A stretch of DNA of 64,000 bases, from the NCBI GenBank assembly GCA_965228215.1, contig OZ245800.1, forward strand, positions 1 through 64,000, written 5' to 3'. A model generated the notes under the pieces. The model worked only from the letters and a program-made list of their open reading frames with translations. It did not search any database and was not told where the DNA came from. Position numbers and translations under genes: made by a program. How positions within the stretch are numbered: the stretch's first letter is position 1; each line of letters begins with the position of its first letter. The DNA comes from Maricaulis sp965228215 (GTDB lineage: Bacteria; Pseudomonadota; Alphaproteobacteria; Caulobacterales; Maricaulaceae). Shown piece after piece: positions 1 to 6,861 of this stretch.

Positions 1-214
1 GGCTGTTCTCGCGGGTGCCGACCGTCTTGCAGAGCCATTGAAGCGCTGCGCTCAGATCGGCCAAATCGCACTTGACCTCTGCGCGAGTAGCATCATCCAT
101 CGGCAGCAAGTCTCCGTTGGTGACAGCCTCCAAAACGCGGCAATGCGCGGACACAGCGAGCGATACAGCTTCGCGGCTTGTCATGCTCACGCGGGGCTTG
201 AATGGGTGGGTCAT
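1..214 (-). CDS. Hypothetical phage protein, cut by window edge
   Basis: This is the first 71 codons of a 79-aa gene; the intact copy lies at 37430-37669. The product is small, soluble and slightly acidic with no domain I recognise. It starts within the last 4 bases of the upstream gene (211-657), so the two are probably translationally coupled in the leftward operon. Confidence 0.7.
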   Translation of the reverse strand, partial: MTHPFKPRVSMTSREAVSLAVSAHCRVLEAVTNGDLLPMDDATRAEVKCDLADLSAALQWLCKTVGTRENS

Positions 215-657
215 TCTGCGGCCTCCATCGCCCCTGCAATCGGGCCGGGTTGGAGGTTTTCTGCTACCGTCTTGAAGTGAACCGCTGCCGCGTGCGCTTC
301 GTCAGCAGCTTTGCGAATCTGGATGACCTCGTAGTGACAGAAAGCGCCATCAGCGCGGGCCTGTCTGACTGTACCTTGCGCGGTGCAAGCGGCCTCAGTG
401 GTGGTCATCGCCGCATCAATCGGACGGCAAATCGGGCGGGCGTCGTCCATCTGGTCGGCCAGCATGCGCAGGTAATCCCCACCGCCCTCCGCTTCCGCGA
501 TGGTCAGGAAGTCCCGCAGAAAAAGCGTGCCCTGCGACAAGCGCTCAGAAAGGCGCTTTTCATCCATGCCAATCAATTCGGCAGCACGGCGCTGTTTGGT
601 GCCAACAAATGCAAGCAAGCCGTTTGATGCGCGGCGCGCGCGTTCGTGTGCGTTCAC
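211..657 (-). CDS. CII-like or HTH-type phage regulator (putative)
   Basis: A 148-aa protein and the first gene of the leftward operon that runs into the replication and structural genes. Residues 10-55 (around AAELIGMDEKRLSERLSQG) look like a helix-turn-helix of the lambda CII type, with an N-terminal basic stretch. The rest has no recognised domain. Position at the head of the leftward transcript, opposite a divergent gene at 732, fits a regulator. The family call is inferred from pattern only; an unrelated early protein remains possible. Confidence 0.5.
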   Translation of the reverse strand: MNAHERARRASNGLLAFVGTKQRRAAELIGMDEKRLSERLSQGTLFLRDFLTIAEAEGGGDYLRMLADQMDDARPICRPIDAAMTTTEAACTAQGTVRQARADGAFCHYEVIQIRKAADEAHAAAVHFKTVAENLQPGPIAGAMEAAE

Positions 658-717
658 GGAAAAAACCTCCTCGGTTCCGCCATGACAGCGCGAGCCAGGA
701 ATATGAATATCTCCAGC

Positions 718-724
718 AAGGAGG
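718..724 (+). promoter_or_regulatory. Strong ribosome binding site
   Basis: AAGGAGG lies 7 bases before the ATG at 732. It fixes that start rather than the in-frame ATG at 609, which would overlap the divergent gene. The 74-bp gap 658-731 between the divergent genes must hold both promoters, but I see no clear -35/-10 pair. Confidence 0.7.
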
Positions 725-731
725 CTGTCTT

Positions 732-884
732 ATGAATGTTCTTGAAATGCCCAAGCCGGAGGACCGGCAAAAACGCAGACGCCAGTTGGAGCAGGCCGCG
801 AGGCTGCGCGTGAACGCCGCAAAGTTGCGCAAAATGGCAAACGATATGGACGTTAAAGCGCTTCTGATGGAACGCAGTCGGTAG
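732..884 (+). CDS. Small basic phage protein, 50 aa
   Basis: A short, strongly basic, helical product rich in Arg, Lys and Gln that probably binds nucleic acid or a protein partner. A very good ribosome binding site precedes it. It is transcribed divergently from the CII-like gene at 211-657. I do not recognise the family. Confidence 0.65.
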   Translation: MNVLEMPKPEDRQKRRRQLEQAARLRVNAAKLRKMANDMDVKALLMERSR

Positions 885-986
885 CGTTATGAATACGAAT
901 ATGCGGGCCTTGCGCAGACCTTCACAGCTAGCCTGTACGTGTTTTAGAGACCCTGCCCGGCTTAGGGGGGCAGCGAGGTCATGTAA

Positions 987-1193
987 TTGCACAACGTTAG
1001 CTTCATCAAAGACCGCCCAAGCGTCGAACGCGGGGCCGGTGATACATTCATCATCCAACTGGAAAGCGGGCAGGCCAGCATTGAACTGGCCCTCACCCGG
1101 CACGCGGCCCTGTTCCTGCAAGCGGAGCTTCTGGACGCGCTGGACGGCTTCGAAAAAGACGCCGTTCGCCAGCTCAGACGTGACAGAAATTGA
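987..1193 (+). CDS. Hypothetical protein, paralogue of next gene
   Basis: A 68-aa protein with a TTG start preceded by a GAGGT ribosome binding site at about 975. Its middle (GDTFIIQLESG, then LTRHAALFLQ, then LDALDG) aligns position by position with the next gene, so the two are diverged tandem duplicates. No known domain. The TTG start makes the exact N-terminus uncertain. Confidence 0.6.
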   Translation: MHNVSFIKDRPSVERGAGDTFIIQLESGQASIELALTRHAALFLQAELLDALDGFEKDAVRQLRRDRN

Positions 1194-1241
1194 CACCCCC
1201 TGCCCGTACCCTTCGATTCCAAAAACAGAAGGGGAAAGCCG

Positions 1242-1454
1242 GTGGACGGAAAATTCAGCTATTTCGTGTGTGAGCAGTCCGATGTCGTGCGGGAAGGCGA
1301 CGCCATCAGAATTGACATCCCAAGCGGGTCGGAAACCATTCGCGTTGTTCTTACGCGCCACGCGGCGTTTACGTTGCAGCTCAAAATCGAGCGCGCTTTG
1401 GACGGCCCCGCCGATAATGTCATTACCGTTGAAGCCTGGACCGATCATGGCTGA
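1242..1454 (+). CDS. Hypothetical protein with TRHAA motif
   Basis: A 70-aa acidic protein starting at GTG after a purine-rich AAGGGGAAAG stretch. It shares the pattern GDxxxIxxxSG...LTRHAAxxLQ...ALDG with the gene at 987-1193, which implies duplication and a small conserved fold. Its end overlaps the convergent regulator gene (1445-1666) by 10 bp. Function unknown. Confidence 0.65.
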   Translation: MDGKFSYFVCEQSDVVREGDAIRIDIPSGSETIRVVLTRHAAFTLQLKIERALDGPADNVITVEAWTDHG

Positions 1455-1666
1455 CGCTCCAGCCAGGAGCGAGGCGCGACGCCTAACACATCCTCAATGC
1501 GGAACATCAGCGCCTTTGACGGCGCGCGGGCACCGTTTCGGATGCGGCAGGCGTGTGGCTGCGAACAGGCCAATGCGCTTGCAAGGTCGGAGTCCGTCCA
1601 GCCCCGCGCCTGCATGGCCTCGGCCAGCTCTGTTGCGCCACGAGATATGATGATGCGATCTGACAT
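1445..1666 (-). CDS. Cro-like HTH regulator
   Basis: A 73-aa helix-turn-helix protein. The stretch DSDLASALACSQPHACRIRNG forms the two recognition helices, with a helix after them (MFRIEDVLGV). I chose the start at 1666. An in-frame ATG at 1690 exists, but the operator at 1677-1689 covers that stretch, so a longer protein would place the operator inside the gene. It diverges from the XRE repressor at 1764 with two operators between them, the usual arrangement of a Cro/CI pair. Which protein is the lytic regulator is inference. Confidence 0.75.
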   Translation of the reverse strand: MSDRIIISRGATELAEAMQARGWTDSDLASALACSQPHACRIRNGARAPSKALMFRIEDVLGVAPRSWLERQP

Positions 1667-1676
1667 AACCGCATCT

Positions 1677-1725
1677 TGCCAGTTTGGCATATTTCATTCA
1701 AGTGAAAATTTATGCCAATTTGGCC
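1677..1725. promoter_or_regulatory. Operators O1 and O2 of the immunity region
   Basis: Two near-palindromes, TGCCAGTTTGGCA (1677-1689) and TGCCAATTTGGCC (1713-1725), lie 36 bp apart between the divergent regulator genes. TTGGCA inside each site can act as a -35 element for the outgoing promoter on either side, with AT-rich -10-like sequence next to the other site. The same motif recurs at 3496 and 3530. Confidence 0.75.
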
Positions 1726-1763
1726 GTGGCCGCAGAAACGGGCGTGCGGGCATTATTCCGGGC

Positions 1764-2078
1764 ATGGCTGGGCATTATCTGAAAGAATGGCGCGAGCATC
1801 GCGGCTTGACACAAGAGCAGGCATCGGAAGCGTCCGGCGTAAGCCAATCCGTATTGACGCGGCTGGAAAGCAATAAGCGTGAATACAAAGAGCGGCACCT
1901 TGAAGCGCTGGCGAAAGCGTACCGCTGCACAACAGCCGAGTTGCTGGGAACAGACCCGACCGCAAGTAGCGGCGAGGTCATCAGCATGATGGACCGCATG
2001 CTTAAGATACCACCGCACAAGCGGGAGCAAGCGCTGCGGATCTTGGACACATTCACGGAAGACAAAGAGGAAGGCTAA
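1764..2078 (+). CDS. XRE-family phage repressor (CI-like)
   Basis: A 104-aa protein with an N-terminal XRE helix-turn-helix at residues 5-60 (WREHRGLTQEQASEASGVSQ). The C-terminal tail (MDRMLKIPPHKREQALRIL) may be a dimerisation helix. There is no LexA-type peptidase domain, so induction cannot work by RecA-stimulated self-cleavage. The ATG at 1764 is used because the reading frame upstream is antisense to the Cro-like gene. It is the first gene of an operon ending at the terminator at 3253 that also carries immunity-type proteins, so it is the likely lysogenic repressor. Confidence 0.8.
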   Translation: MAGHYLKEWREHRGLTQEQASEASGVSQSVLTRLESNKREYKERHLEALAKAYRCTTAELLGTDPTASSGEVISMMDRMLKIPPHKREQALRILDTFTEDKEEG

Positions 2079-2081
2079 CCG

Positions 2082-2450
2082 ATGGCAGGATGGATTAAAC
2101 CCGCTGCGATTGTTGGTGCCACCTTGGGTTTTCTTGGCGGCATTGTCGCGCCCTTGTGGTGGGGCGTGTTCTTGCTTCTCAACCCCCTGGACCCGCCCTT
2201 GCCGATAGTGCTGTGCCTCCCGCCTGCCAGCTTTGAACGTTTTGGCGCGGATCCACTGATGGTTGGCACTCTTTACAACGGAGAATTTGTCGAGGTTAAG
2301 CGAATTCGAGAAGGCGATGCTGGCTGGGAAGCGTTCGGAGAAAACGCGATAGAAATCACAATCCGGCGCAACGGCTACCTTTGTGAAGGGGCCGTGTTGC
2401 GCCAGGCCCCGTATATTCGGATCTACGATAAACTTTGGGAGGGGCGTTAG
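2082..2450 (+). CDS. Membrane-anchored hypothetical in repressor operon
   Basis: A 122-aa protein. Residues 5-33 form one hydrophobic segment (AIVGATLGFLGGIVAPLWWG), followed by a soluble domain of about 85 residues. It starts 4 bases after the repressor stop, so it is co-transcribed and should be made in the lysogen. I recognise no family. Context suggests a role in superinfection exclusion or membrane sensing; this is inference. Confidence 0.65.
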   Translation: MAGWIKPAAIVGATLGFLGGIVAPLWWGVFLLLNPLDPPLPIVLCLPPASFERFGADPLMVGTLYNGEFVEVKRIREGDAGWEAFGENAIEITIRRNGYLCEGAVLRQAPYIRIYDKLWEGR

Positions 2451-2451
2451 C

Positions 2452-2640
2452 ATGGAACTCTTCCTGCTACTCATCCTGCTCGGGCTATATTTCTTGCCCG
2501 GCTTCGTCGCCAGCAGCCGCAATCATCACAACGCGGGCGCAATATGGGTCCTCACCATCTTTCTCGGTTGGTCGTTTTTGGGTTGGGTAGCGGCCCTCAT
2601 ATGGGCCTGCACCGCGACTAGAAGCGCCACGGAGACTTAG
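2452..2640 (+). CDS. Superinfection immunity protein (Imm family)
   Basis: A 62-aa protein with two membrane segments. It shows the pattern of the Imm superinfection family: YFLPGFVA, then RNHHNAGAIWVL, then FLGWSFLGWVAALIWA. In T4 the Imm protein blocks entry of DNA from a second phage at the inner membrane. Here it is a single base beyond the previous stop, downstream of the repressor, which fits expression in the lysogen. Family assignment is by motif recognition. Confidence 0.8.
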   Translation: MELFLLLILLGLYFLPGFVASSRNHHNAGAIWVLTIFLGWSFLGWVAALIWACTATRSATET

Positions 2641-2642
2641 CC

Positions 2643-2858
2643 ATGCGCATACTCGGACAAATCGTCATCGCCATATTGGCCGCGCTTATGATTGTAACGG
2701 GCGTCAATGGCGGCACAGATATACAGCTAGGCTTCGGCTTCCTGCTGGTCGGAATGTTCTTCATCCTTCATCAGATGCCTGACCGCCCGGAACAGGAAGC
2801 CCCGCCAGTGCGGCGCACCAAGCCTGTGGACGGCAACACAATCAATATATCGGACTAG
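2643..2858 (+). CDS. Small two-helix membrane protein
   Basis: A 71-aa protein with hydrophobic segments at about 5-25 and 28-45 and a polar, proline-rich C-terminal tail. It lies 2 bp after the Imm-like gene and 2 bp before the PBECR-like gene, so the three act as a translational block. It may be a partner of the Imm-like protein. No recognised family. Confidence 0.6.
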   Translation: MRILGQIVIAILAALMIVTGVNGGTDIQLGFGFLLVGMFFILHQMPDRPEQEAPPVRRTKPVDGNTINISD

Positions 2859-2860
2859 GC

Positions 2861-3250
2861 TTGTCGAAAGCGCCGCAAAAGTTATTCCTGGGCGCGATGC
2901 CCGTCCGAATGCTGGAAAGCACGCTCGGCCTAGAGCTAGACGATGGCGACGTGGTGCTGACTGCAAACGCGCAAAAACACGCCAGCCGACGCCACCCTCA
3001 CGACTACCCTCGCCTACTTCCTCACATCGCGGCGATTGTGGCAGACCCGATGTACGTGGGGGATGACTTTAAAAATCCAGGCAAGATTGAACTGGTAAGC
3101 CGTGTGCCGTCAGCGGGCGGGGCTGCGCTGGTCGCGGTAGAGGTTACGCCTAACGCTAACGGAGAATATGCCATTAGCTCGTTCTACCCAATCTCGGAAA
3201 CCAAGATCCAGAACCGCCGCGCTAAAGGCACGCTATACATTACAAAATAA
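2861..3250 (+). CDS. PBECR-type nuclease domain protein (putative)
   Basis: A 129-aa protein starting at TTG. Conserved-looking positions are H40, the RHP at 44-46, the run LLPHIAAIVADPMYV (52-66) and a C-terminal stretch SSFYPISETKI. This is the layout of the phage barnase/EndoU/colicin/RelE-like (PBECR) nuclease domains, usually found as toxin or immunity parts in prophages. Catalysis is likely RNA cleavage using the His/Arg residues, but this is inferred. It is the last gene of the repressor operon before a terminator. Confidence 0.6.
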   Translation: MSKAPQKLFLGAMPVRMLESTLGLELDDGDVVLTANAQKHASRRHPHDYPRLLPHIAAIVADPMYVGDDFKNPGKIELVSRVPSAGGAALVAVEVTPNANGEYAISSFYPISETKIQNRRAKGTLYITK

Positions 3251-3252
3251 AA

Positions 3253-3270
3253 CGGGGGCCGAAGCCCCCG
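3253..3270 (+). terminator. Intrinsic terminator of repressor operon
   Basis: A 7-bp GC stem (CGGGGGC / GCCCCCG) closes over a CGAA loop and is followed by CTTTG. It lies directly after the PBECR-like gene and separates lysogenic expression from the early operon. Confidence 0.8.
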
Positions 3271-3495
3271 CTTTGAACTGCCTGCGCCAAGGTGCCCAAT
3301 CCTTGAATCTCTTCGCCTTGCGGCTACTGTACCGCGCCTCTCGCGAGAAGCGTGGTGTGTGAGGAGGCCGTTCTCACCTCACAGGCTGCTCTTAACATCA
3401 GAATATAATCTCAACATCGCCCTAACGCAAGGATAGCGGGCATGGCCCGCGATTCCTCCAACAGCCTTGCTATAGCGGGACTGTAGCTCGAATTA
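3271..3495. other. Non-coding spacer before early promoter
   Basis: No credible gene. It holds a short perfect hairpin GCGGGC-ATG-GCCCGC near 3437-3451, which may be a second terminator protecting the early promoter. Otherwise nothing was recognised. Confidence 0.5.
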
Positions 3496-3542
3496 TGCCG
3501 ATTTGGCAATTTTTTGCTTGATTGTCTTATGCCGGTTTGGCA
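3496..3542 (+). promoter_or_regulatory. Operators O3/O4 and early rightward promoter
   Basis: TGCCGATTTGGCA (3496-3508) and TGCCGGTTTGGCA (3530-3542) are copies of the immunity operator, 34 bp apart. TTGGCA at 3503-3508 and TCTTAT at 3525-3530 form a -35/-10 pair with a 16-bp spacer, so repressor bound at both sites would cover the promoter. This is the likely switch of the early operon that starts at 3574. Confidence 0.75.
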
Positions 3543-3573
3543 TACTTCCTTCATCGAATGAGGGAGACGCCCG

Positions 3574-3822
3574 ATGGCAATCGCAGACATTCACGAACAC
3601 GAAGGCAACCAATTCCGCCACTCTACCGGCTGGGATGAGCACGCCATCGTCGCGGCTCGCAATGAGTTGCTGGAGGCGCGCGCCTTGGCTGACCAGTTGG
3701 AAAGCAAGCTGCGTGGCCTTGAGCCTGACGCCGCTACCGAGTTGCGCGACTTCATGCACGATTTGGAAGGCACCACGCTCTGGACGCTGATCGATGACCT
3801 CGAAAAAGCGGGGGCCATGTGA
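3574..3822 (+). CDS. First early-operon protein, hypothetical
   Basis: An 82-aa acidic, helical protein with an AGGGAGA ribosome binding site. The C-terminal half (LADQLESKLRGLEP, FMHDLEGTTLWTLIDDLEKAG) suggests a helical bundle. It is the first gene under the operator-controlled early promoter, a common place for host-takeover or antirepressor proteins. Function not recognised. Confidence 0.65.
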   Translation: MAIADIHEHEGNQFRHSTGWDEHAIVAARNELLEARALADQLESKLRGLEPDAATELRDFMHDLEGTTLWTLIDDLEKAGAM

Positions 3823-3929
3823 TGCGCCTTGTCCGTGACCTCTCCCTTGCAATCGCAATCGTAATTCTTGGCTGGTGCGGGCTGATTTTCGCCTTCGCCA
3901 GCACCAACAGCGGGGGCCTGTACCTCTAA
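3822..3929 (+). CDS. 35-aa membrane microprotein
   Basis: A very short protein with one hydrophobic helix (LAIAIVILGWCGLIFAF). Its ATG overlaps the upstream stop (ATGTGATG), and its own stop overlaps the next ATG (TAATG). This overlap chain is the main evidence that it is translated. Confidence 0.55.
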   Translation: MRLVRDLSLAIAIVILGWCGLIFAFASTNSGGLYL

Positions 3930-4159
3930 TGACCCGTGAAGCCGCAGACGCGCTCTACACGCGCCAGCAAACCGAGTGGGTAGACATCCACATGCGGGAA
4001 CTGCGCAAGAGCCTCGAACACCTGAACATCTGCCTTGGCAAAGTCGTCTTGGATGATGAGCGCCTGGAAGAATTGCGCCGGGACAGCGAGGCGCTAGAAG
4101 CCCTGCTTGCCTTCTCCGTGGCCGCTGCCGTCCAGCATCCTGCCGGGGAGGTCGCGTAA
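3929..4159 (+). CDS. Hypothetical early protein, 76 aa
   Basis: An acidic, mostly helical protein with heptad-like leucines (ELRKSLEHLNICLGKVVL; RLEELRRDSEALEALL), so a coiled-coil dimer is plausible. The ATG at 3929 overlaps the preceding stop by 1 bp and the stop overlaps the next ATG by 1 bp. It sits just before the recombination-type genes. Confidence 0.6.
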   Translation: MTREAADALYTRQQTEWVDIHMRELRKSLEHLNICLGKVVLDDERLEELRRDSEALEALLAFSVAAAVQHPAGEVA

Positions 4160-4839
4160 TGGCGAAGCTGCCTGAAAACATCCGCAAGATTGGCGAGGCG
4201 TTCGGCCTCAAATCTGATGACCTGTGGAACTGCCACGGGACATGGGTTGCCTATCACCGCTCTCTGGAGCGCATCGCGGCAGAGCAGAGCGTCGCCTTTG
4301 ATGCGCCTGAAGTTTTGGAGTCGGTTGGCAACCGTGTAGCGATCTGCGTGACCGGCAGGATGGGCGCAAAAACAGAGTGGTCTATCGGCGAAGCCTCCCC
4401 GGAAAACAACAAGAACAGCTACCCGTGGGCGATGGCTGAGAAGCGCGCCAAGGACCGCGTAATTCTTAAGCTGCTTGGCCTGCACGGCCTGGTCTACTCG
4501 GAGGAGGAGACCGACGATTTTAAGCCGGGCGCGGCCAATGATGCCCCGAAAAACCCGACGCGTGCGACGCCGCAGACGCCAGAAGAAGACCGGCTCGACT
4601 GGACGGACATCATCACCGAGCCGAACGGGATTAAGCGCCTCAACGCCGCTGGGTCGCGTGAGCTGTGGAAGACCCTGAAAGGCTGCATCGATTTCTGCGG
4701 CACGCCAGAGGATCTGACGGAATTTGCAACCGACAACGCAGGCGAAATCTATCGCCTTGCGGATGAGGCTCGCCACCACTTGCGCGAAGCCTTCGACGTG
4801 AAAATGGAACAATTGGTTTTAGACAGGAGCGCCGCATGA
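4159..4839 (+). CDS. Recombination-associated early protein (annealing-protein candidate)
   Basis: A 226-aa protein. The N-terminal 125 residues contain the conserved-looking block YPWAMAEKRAKDRVILKLLG followed by an acidic YSEEETDDF. A block in which a pool of family members is processed (MAEKRAKDR) resembles Rad52/ERF-type single-strand annealing proteins of phages. A linker rich in Pro and Thr follows, then a C-terminal helical domain. It overlaps the SSB-tailed gene by 4 bp, supporting a recombination role. The class is inferred from motif and context only. Confidence 0.5.
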   Translation: MAKLPENIRKIGEAFGLKSDDLWNCHGTWVAYHRSLERIAAEQSVAFDAPEVLESVGNRVAICVTGRMGAKTEWSIGEASPENNKNSYPWAMAEKRAKDRVILKLLGLHGLVYSEEETDDFKPGAANDAPKNPTRATPQTPEEDRLDWTDIITEPNGIKRLNAAGSRELWKTLKGCIDFCGTPEDLTEFATDNAGEIYRLADEARHHLREAFDVKMEQLVLDRSAA

Positions 4840-5123
4840 GCGACCACAAGGAAAAGTTTGTCCACAAGCCAGGGCGCGGGACGCTTTGGAAGGGCGAGGC
4901 CGACCGCCCGGAAGCATGGACCGGCACAGCAACGCTGCCCAATGGCGATCAGGTATGGGTGAACCTTTACCCGGCCACCGAACGCGACAGTGACCAGCTA
5001 CGCAAGGATCGGGATGGCAACCCGTACTACCAGTGCACGATCAAGGCGAAGCAAGCGCAAGACCCGGTGCAGAGCGATTACAGCGCCCCTGCCGCCGATC
5101 TTGACGACACGATCCCGTTTTGA
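4836..5123 (+). CDS. Small ssDNA-binding-type protein with SSB tail
   Basis: A 95-aa protein. The body is a beta-rich domain (GTLWKGEADRPEAWTG, TLPNGDQVWVNLY). The end, DLDDTIPF, copies the acidic C-terminal tip of bacterial SSB (DDDIPF) that recruits host repair and replication proteins. Overlap with the upstream annealing-protein candidate suggests they work on the same single-stranded DNA. The short length makes it a phage-specific variant or DUF736-like fold. Confidence 0.6.
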   Translation: MSDHKEKFVHKPGRGTLWKGEADRPEAWTGTATLPNGDQVWVNLYPATERDSDQLRKDRDGNPYYQCTIKAKQAQDPVQSDYSAPAADLDDTIPF

Positions 5124-5443
5124 TGGCCAGCAACCTCCCATACTCCGAGCAAGTCCGGCTGAAGGGCCTTGAATGGGCCGACCTGGATGCTGCCGCGCGA
5201 CTGCTTGAGGAAGGCAAAACCACCTACCTCGCCCAGCGCATGGCAGCGCTTGGAGATATGCCCGTCAGCAAGGCCGAACGGGAAGTCAAAGCCTCTGCCG
5301 ATTGGGCTGATTACATCAAGAAAATGGTGAGCGCCCGAACCCGCGCCAACAAGGCCCGGATCGAGTGGAAGTTCCTTGAGGCGCAAGCCTGGGAACACCG
5401 GGACGAAGAGGCCACGAAACGCGCAGAAATGCGCATGGGATAG
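5123..5443 (+). CDS. Conserved phage early protein, 106 aa
   Basis: A charged helical protein (LPYSEQVRLKGLEWADLDAA near the start). Families like this accompany annealing and SSB-like genes in several temperate phages. The ATG overlaps the SSB-like stop (TGATG). No catalytic motif seen. Confidence 0.65.
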   Translation: MASNLPYSEQVRLKGLEWADLDAAARLLEEGKTTYLAQRMAALGDMPVSKAEREVKASADWADYIKKMVSARTRANKARIEWKFLEAQAWEHRDEEATKRAEMRMG

Positions 5444-5528
5444 CGCGGCATCCCCTCCGTCGCGCTAGGCGGTGCGGGCTGGTGGCCATCTCCCCCGGTC
5501 GCCAGCCCCCGCCACAAAGGAGAACGCA

Positions 5529-6116
5529 ATGACCAGTCTTAATGAAATAGAGAAGCGGTTAGAGGCGTGGCGTCCGATTGCCGGATGGGAAGGGCTGTAC
5601 GAGATCAGTTCGCATGGACGCATCCGGGCGCTGGCACGCACTACCCCGCATTGGCGAGGCGGTATCAGACGGCTTCCAGCGCGCCTCATGAGCACAAAAA
5701 ACGCGGCCCGCTACGTCCGCATCACGCTCAAGAGCAACGGGCGCGAGGAATGCATCAGCGTTCACGCCGCCGTCTTGGAAGCATTTGTGGGTCCGCGACC
5801 CGAAGGACACCACGCCTGCCATGCGGACGGCGACAGCCAAAACAACATGCTGTCAAACCTGCGCTGGGCCAGCCCGCGAGACAACAACGCGGATAAGGCC
5901 ACGCACGGCACAAACCCGGCGGGAGAGCGGAACCCGGCAGCAAAAATCACCGCCGCTCAGGCCGTGGAGATCCGCGAGCGCTATGCGCGGGGCGACGCGT
6001 CACAGTCCGAGTTGGGCCGGGAGTACGGCCTGCACCAGACACACATCAGCACAATTGTTCGCGGCGAGGCGTGGGCACCCGTACCCTTGGAGGCATCCAA
6101 TGACCAAGACGCTTGA
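5529..6116 (+). CDS. NUMOD4/HNH homing-type endonuclease
   Basis: A 195-aa protein with three parts. NUMOD4 covers residues about 12-40 (WRPIAGWEGLYEISSHGRI). The HNH_3 nuclease is at about 78-122, with H79, HADGDSQNN and NLRW. A C-terminal helix-turn-helix spans about 138-180 (QSELGREYGLHQTHISTI). Such proteins are free-standing homing or packaging-associated nucleases in phages. A good AAAGGAG ribosome binding site precedes the ATG. The gap upstream (5444-5528) and the autonomous layout suggest an insertion into the early operon. Confidence 0.85.
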   Translation: MTSLNEIEKRLEAWRPIAGWEGLYEISSHGRIRALARTTPHWRGGIRRLPARLMSTKNAARYVRITLKSNGREECISVHAAVLEAFVGPRPEGHHACHADGDSQNNMLSNLRWASPRDNNADKATHGTNPAGERNPAAKITAAQAVEIRERYARGDASQSELGREYGLHQTHISTIVRGEAWAPVPLEASNDQDA

Positions 6117-6477
6117 GCTTGAAGACGCTATCCGCGCATCCGGGTTTTACGATGACGGAGAGGTGGAATGCATCGCCCATGCCGTCCGTGAATGGATGCT
6201 GTCGGATGAGAATGTGGAGCGGGCGGCGTGTGGCATCTGCCAAGACGCCGACGGAGACATCGACCCTCTGTCTGTCATTCCCCTGTCTGACGCTATGCCG
6301 CATTGGCGCTTGCATGCAGATGCGGCCCGCGCAGCACTTGAAGCCGTTATAGGCCGGACTGACACGCAGGCGACCCTGTACGCGTGCGGAGCAGACACAG
6401 AGCGCGATTATATGCGCCCGCAGCGTCTTCACGGTCGCAGCGGGGATGGCGACCTCGCAACTGAGGATGAGGAATAG
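6100..6477 (+). CDS. Hypothetical acidic phage protein, 125 aa
   Basis: A CTTGGAGG ribosome binding site lies inside the end of the HNH gene, giving a 17-bp overlap. The product is very acidic with a CGICQDADGDID segment in the middle. No family recognised. It ends 4 bases before the next start. Confidence 0.6.
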   Translation: MTKTLELEDAIRASGFYDDGEVECIAHAVREWMLSDENVERAACGICQDADGDIDPLSVIPLSDAMPHWRLHADAARAALEAVIGRTDTQATLYACGADTERDYMRPQRLHGRSGDGDLATEDEE

Positions 6478-6481
6478 GACT

Positions 6482-6649
6482 ATGCCCAGCAATGAGGAGT
6501 GGCTGCGAAGCCTGTCGGTCGATCAGATCCGCGAAGAGATCAAATACGGCGCGCTCTTGGCGGAGATGCCACGGCACAAGAACCATTTTCGCAGAGAGCT
6601 AGAGCAGGCGCGCGCAGAGCTGCGCCGCCGGGAGAATGATAATGATTAA
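6482..6649 (+). CDS. Small charged helical protein, 55 aa
   Basis: Rich in Arg and Glu in its second half (FRRELEQARAELRRREN), probably a short coiled coil. Tight spacing to its neighbours and an 8-bp overlap with the next gene support translation. Function unknown. Confidence 0.6.
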   Translation: MPSNEEWLRSLSVDQIREEIKYGALLAEMPRHKNHFRRELEQARAELRRRENDND

Positions 6650-6860
6650 GTTTCCCTGCCCCGAAGCCGCCAAGCGCAATGGCTGGACGCATCAGGTCAA
6701 CTGGCAAGCGCTGAATGGGCCTGACGTGTGGGTGCCCTGCTTTAGCCGTCATACGCGCGGAGCGGTTGCCGAGGCTGTCGCGGACGATCTGCGAGCTGAC
6801 CCCTCCGTCAAAGACGTTCAGGTCAACCCCCTCCCCTCTACAGTACAGAAGGGAGAGTGA
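6642..6860 (+). CDS. Hypothetical protein, 72 aa
   Basis: I chose the second of two nearby ATGs (6642 rather than 6636) because GGGAG at about 6630 is then 7 bases upstream. The content (GWTHQVNWQALNGPDVWVPC) gives no function. The next gene begins one base after its stop. Confidence 0.55.
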   Translation: MIKFPCPEAAKRNGWTHQVNWQALNGPDVWVPCFSRHTRGAVAEAVADDLRADPSVKDVQVNPLPSTVQKGE

Positions 6861-6861
6861 G

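Noticed and set aside
1497..1763. A longer N-terminus for the XRE repressor from 1497
   Set aside because: That stretch is antisense to the Cro-like gene and spans both operators; the ATG at 1764 gives a normal-length XRE protein.
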